Shown here: positions 6,864 through 8,634 of the stretch, piece by piece
Numbering within the stretch: the stretch's first letter is position 1
Layout of the letters: the number at the start of each line of letters is the position of its first letter
DNA from: Alphaproteobacteria bacterium
GTDB taxonomy: Bacteria > Pseudomonadota > Alphaproteobacteria > ATCC43930 > CGMCC-115725
NCBI GenBank assembly: GCA_019237175.1
Contig: JAFAHP010000056.1
Coordinates: 1 to 8,634, forward strand
Length of the DNA: 8,634 nt
Direction of reading: 5' to 3'
Notes under the pieces: model-generated
What the model was told of the DNA's origin: nothing
Database searches by the model: none
What the model saw: only the letters and a program-made list of their open reading frames with translations
Made by a program: the position numbers and the translations under genes

Positions 6864-7130
6864 ACAGCACAGCGTTCCGTTGCTTTTGACTACGGACTTG
6901 AAACCGGACCGCTGGGTCAGGCAGATGTGCGGAAAAGGGCGTTTTCCTGGTTGGCCGAGCGAGTCAACACCTGGGTGAACGTTCTGCGTCCTCGTATGCG
7001 GGCGCTGGCCGTCGATTACCAGTCGCGAGGCGAGTAGGGCTGGGCACCCAAGCTGGTCGGTTTCACGCCCGATCTCAACGCATCGCCGGAGGCGGTCAAG
7101 TCAAGGGAGCCGCAGATACCGCGAACGTGT
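6864..7130 (+). other. Possible decayed coding fragment with in-frame TAG
   Basis: One + strand frame is open from 6864 to a TAG at 7035 and then continues in the same frame. The part before the stop reads in a protein-like way (VRKRAFSWLAERVNTWVNVL, then RPRMRALAVDYQSRGE), and after the stop comes GWAPKLVGFTPDLNASPEAVK. The amino-acid mix is balanced, unlike the Arg/Pro-rich shadows elsewhere, which is why I list it. There is no good start or ribosome site, and I recognise no family. It could be the remnant of a gene broken by a stop, or chance in GC-rich DNA. Confidence 0.2.
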
Positions 7131-7195
7131 CCGCAAAGACCTTGTCCTGTCGGCGAGCCTCGCTGTTCCCGTTCAGCGGGGACGGACGTCGATTT

Positions 7196-7873
7196 TCACC
7201 GGCGGTCTGCGAGCAGGGTGGAAAGGTCGTATTCCACAAGATCGCCAATGCGTTCGACCGTCAAATCGGCGTCGGGATACGAGGCAGCGTCCGCAGCGCG
7301 GGCGTACTGACCCTGCCGCGGCAATATTGTCGTGACGCGGTCGCCCCAAACCTTTTTGACCGCCGCCAGGATTCTTGGCTTGTCGTCGATCAGAACGTAG
7401 TGCCGGGCTGGATAGCGCCGCGCCACGTCTTCGAGCTCCTGCTCTTTGTGGATATAGATCAGCACGTGGCCATCGACGGCCTCGAAAATACCGGAGCGCT
7501 CGACCTTGCGCGGCTGGAAGACGACATCGCCATCCGACAAGATGACCGTCTGCCCCCACCGGCGCAGCCGTTCGATGACGTCGAGGGCACCCGGGTATAT
7601 CCGATTGGCAAATGGGTAATCCACCAGCCACGAGGACATCGACAAGAGGTGGATGTCCTCGGGGTGCTCGACCCGATAGAGCTGCAGCGCGCCGAGATAA
7701 TCCCGGTAGCCGAGATCGGTGAACAGCTGCTCGAGGATCGCCCAGTAACGGTCGCGGCAGAGCGCCCCGAACTCGCGCTCGAGATGACGCCGCAGATCGG
7801 CCTGAATGCGGTCATTGTCGAGCAACGTGTTGTCGACATCGACCAGGAAAACAATCGGGTTGGAGGCAGGCAT
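7196..7873 (-). CDS. HAD-family hydrolase
   Basis: This 225-residue protein is of the haloacid dehalogenase superfamily, probably a phosphatase acting on a small phosphorylated compound. All four motifs are present. Motif I is FLVDVDNTLLDND, with nucleophile D12 and acid/base D14. Motif II is TVILSDGD (S113). The motif III Lys is in PRKVERSG (K123). Motif IV is YVLIDDKPRIL (D163, D164), which binds magnesium. A helical cap lies between motifs I and II (about 20-95), as in subclass I members. The frame extends to an ATG at 7939, but the Rossmann strand begins right after MPASNPIVF, so I prefer 7873; neither start has a strong ribosome site. It lies downstream of and in the same direction as sthA with a gap of about 260 bases, so co-transcription is possible but not shown. 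The substrate is unknown. Confidence 0.88.
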   Translation of the reverse strand: MPASNPIVFLVDVDNTLLDNDRIQADLRRHLEREFGALCRDRYWAILEQLFTDLGYRDYLGALQLYRVEHPEDIHLLSMSSWLVDYPFANRIYPGALDVIERLRRWGQTVILSDGDVVFQPRKVERSGIFEAVDGHVLIYIHKEQELEDVARRYPARHYVLIDDKPRILAAVKKVWGDRVTTILPRQGQYARAADAASYPDADLTVERIGDLVEYDLSTLLADRR

Positions 7874-8132
7874 TGGTGTTGTTCCGGCAATTTGGACGCT
7901 GAGAAAACCTTCGGTTGCGATCCGCGTCAAGCCGGGCATCCGGTTTGCAGACGCCGTTGCGCTGAAGGGCGGACGGGCGCGGCGGGTTCGACGACCAGAA
8001 GCAGCATCCGCCCATCTTTGAACAGGCTGAACAAGCCTACAAATTCCGACGCGGCAACGGCGGTAATACGGTCTCTGCTCCCAGGCTCGCGATGGCGCCT
8101 AATCGCTTTCGCATCGTCCCCGCCAACCGAAA
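7874..8132. other. Intergenic region between sthA and the HAD gene
   Basis: I see no convincing gene, RNA or strong terminator in this stretch of about 260 bases. Small open frames on both strands have no recognisable sequence. If the HAD gene used its upstream ATG, the first 66 bases (7874-7939) would be coding. The promoter for the HAD gene would be expected here, but no clear -35/-10 pair stands out. Confidence 0.4.
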
Positions 8133-8634
8133 CTACATGGGCGGCTGCGATGCTTTCGTCTGCTCTTCTTCGAAGATCCCGAGCCGGTTGATCCCGTCGA
8201 ACCCCGCAACCTTATAGCATTCCGCCAAGGTCGGATAGTTGAAAACCGTATCGATAAAATAATCGATCTTGCCTGCGAACGATAACACCGCTTGCCCGAT
8301 ATGGATCAGCTCGCTCGCCCCCTCGCCGATGATATGCACCCCGAGCAGCTGACGGGTCTCGCTGTGAAATATCAATTTCAACAGGCCGGTGACGTCGCCA
8401 AGGATCTGGCCGCGGGCGATTTCCTTGTACCGCGCCTTGCCGACTTCATAGGGGACTGAGGCTTCAGTCAGTTCCTCCTCGGTTTTCCCGACCATCGAGA
8501 TTTCCGGCACCGCGTAGATCCCATAAGGAAAGCGTTCGGGCGCACTGTGCGCTTTGATCCCGAATGCGTGGCACACCGCCAGCCGCCCCTGCTCCATCGA
8601 GGTCGAAGCAAGCGCCGGGAAACCGATCATGTCG
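8133..8634 (-). CDS. sthA: Soluble pyridine nucleotide transhydrogenase, C-terminal part
   Basis: This is the last 167 or so residues of a soluble NAD(P)+ transhydrogenase; the N-terminal FAD- and NAD-binding parts lie beyond the right edge. The enzyme is a cytoplasmic flavoprotein that moves reducing equivalents between NADPH and NAD+. The fragment is the dimerisation domain of the pyridine nucleotide-disulfide oxidoreductase fold. From memory, GIYAVPEISMVGKTEEELT, VPYEVGKARYKEIARGQI, LLGVHIIGEGASELIHIGQA and DTVFNYPTLAECYKVAGFDG track Escherichia coli SthA closely. NYPTLAE stands where disulfide reductases such as lipoamide dehydrogenase have the conserved HAHPTLSE, so this is not one of those. 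After the usual end (GxNRL) there is a tail of about 15 residues, GIFEEEQTKASQPPM. The first in-window ATG, near 8630, is internal and is not the start. Confidence 0.92.
   Translation of the reverse strand, partial: DMIGFPALASTSMEQGRLAVCHAFGIKAHSAPERFPYGIYAVPEISMVGKTEEELTEASVPYEVGKARYKEIARGQILGDVTGLLKLIFHSETRQLLGVHIIGEGASELIHIGQAVLSFAGKIDYFIDTVFNYPTLAECYKVAGFDGINRLGIFEEEQTKASQPPM

Larger units (their letters stand above)
6673..7195. other. Intergenic region, repeats and possible decayed sequence
   Basis: No intact gene is visible on either strand in these 523 bases. The left part carries two hairpins (6755-6778 and 6815-6834), listed separately. The right part has a + strand frame that is open from 6864 to a TAG at 7035-7037 and continues in the same frame beyond it (listed separately). 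The short open frame at 6766-6978 crosses both hairpin repeats and is not protein-like. The region separates the CoA-transferase gene from the converging HAD hydrolase gene, so terminators are expected, but no stem followed by a T-run is present. Confidence 0.55.

Noticed and set aside
6766..6978. A 70-residue + strand open frame in the gap after the CoA-transferase
   Set aside because: It begins inside one hairpin and crosses the palindromic repeat at 6815-6834; it has no ribosome site and no recognisable sequence.
7167..7182. Stem CCCG...CGGG just beyond the HAD stop codon, considered as a terminator
   Set aside because: The stem is only four to five pairs with no T-run after it on the gene's strand.
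7127..8191. A 354-residue + strand open frame
   Set aside because: It is antisense to the HAD hydrolase and the end of sthA, both of which have clear motifs on the other strand; its own translation shows no family.

Overview
The window is GC-rich, densely coded DNA. It carries short, structured intergenic repeats of the kind common in high-GC Proteobacteria. Together with the gene content (a two-subunit molybdenum hydroxylase, MmgE/PrpD, a class III CoA-transferase and a soluble transhydrogenase), this suggests an alphaproteobacterium, possibly Rhodospirillales- or Rhizobiales-like. That placement is inferred from style and family content; no rRNA or other strict marker is present. I see no tRNA, rRNA, CRISPR array or intact insertion sequence.

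Left part (1-2920): after about 300 bases without a convincing gene comes a translationally coupled pair on the + strand. The first gene is a [2Fe-2S] subunit with eight cluster cysteines. The second is a 710-residue molybdopterin subunit of the isoquinoline/nicotinate dehydrogenase type (IorB/NicB-like), joined to the first by an ATGA overlap. Neither a FAD subunit nor a cytochrome domain is present, so the electron acceptor is not encoded here.

Middle (2921-6672): an inverted pair of 'GTAGGGCGGAA...TTCCGCC' repeats fills the gap between the convergent molybdopterin-subunit and MmgE/PrpD genes. MmgE/PrpD (- strand) diverges from an enoyl-CoA hydratase/isomerase (+ strand) across an 84-base gap. 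The hydratase is followed, after a 168-base spacer packed with nested hairpins, by a CaiB/BaiF class III CoA-transferase. Together these look like a catabolic island. The molybdenum enzyme would hydroxylate a heterocycle or aldehyde, the CoA-transferase would activate an acid, and the crotonase and MmgE/PrpD proteins would carry out isomerisation or hydration/dehydration. The substrate cannot be read from sequence. The crotonase has Met where hydratases normally have the first catalytic Glu, so it may be an isomerase or something else rather than a hydratase.

Right part (6673-8634): 523 bases without an intact gene contain two hairpin repeats and a stretch that may be a decayed coding fragment. 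Next, on the - strand, are a HAD-family hydrolase with all four motifs and the C-terminal part of a soluble pyridine nucleotide transhydrogenase (SthA), which runs off the right edge. These two look like housekeeping or accessory genes unrelated to the catabolic cluster.

No clearly undescribed system stands out. The best leads are the altered crotonase active site, the composite repeat between the crotonase and CoA-transferase genes, and the unassigned pathway itself.
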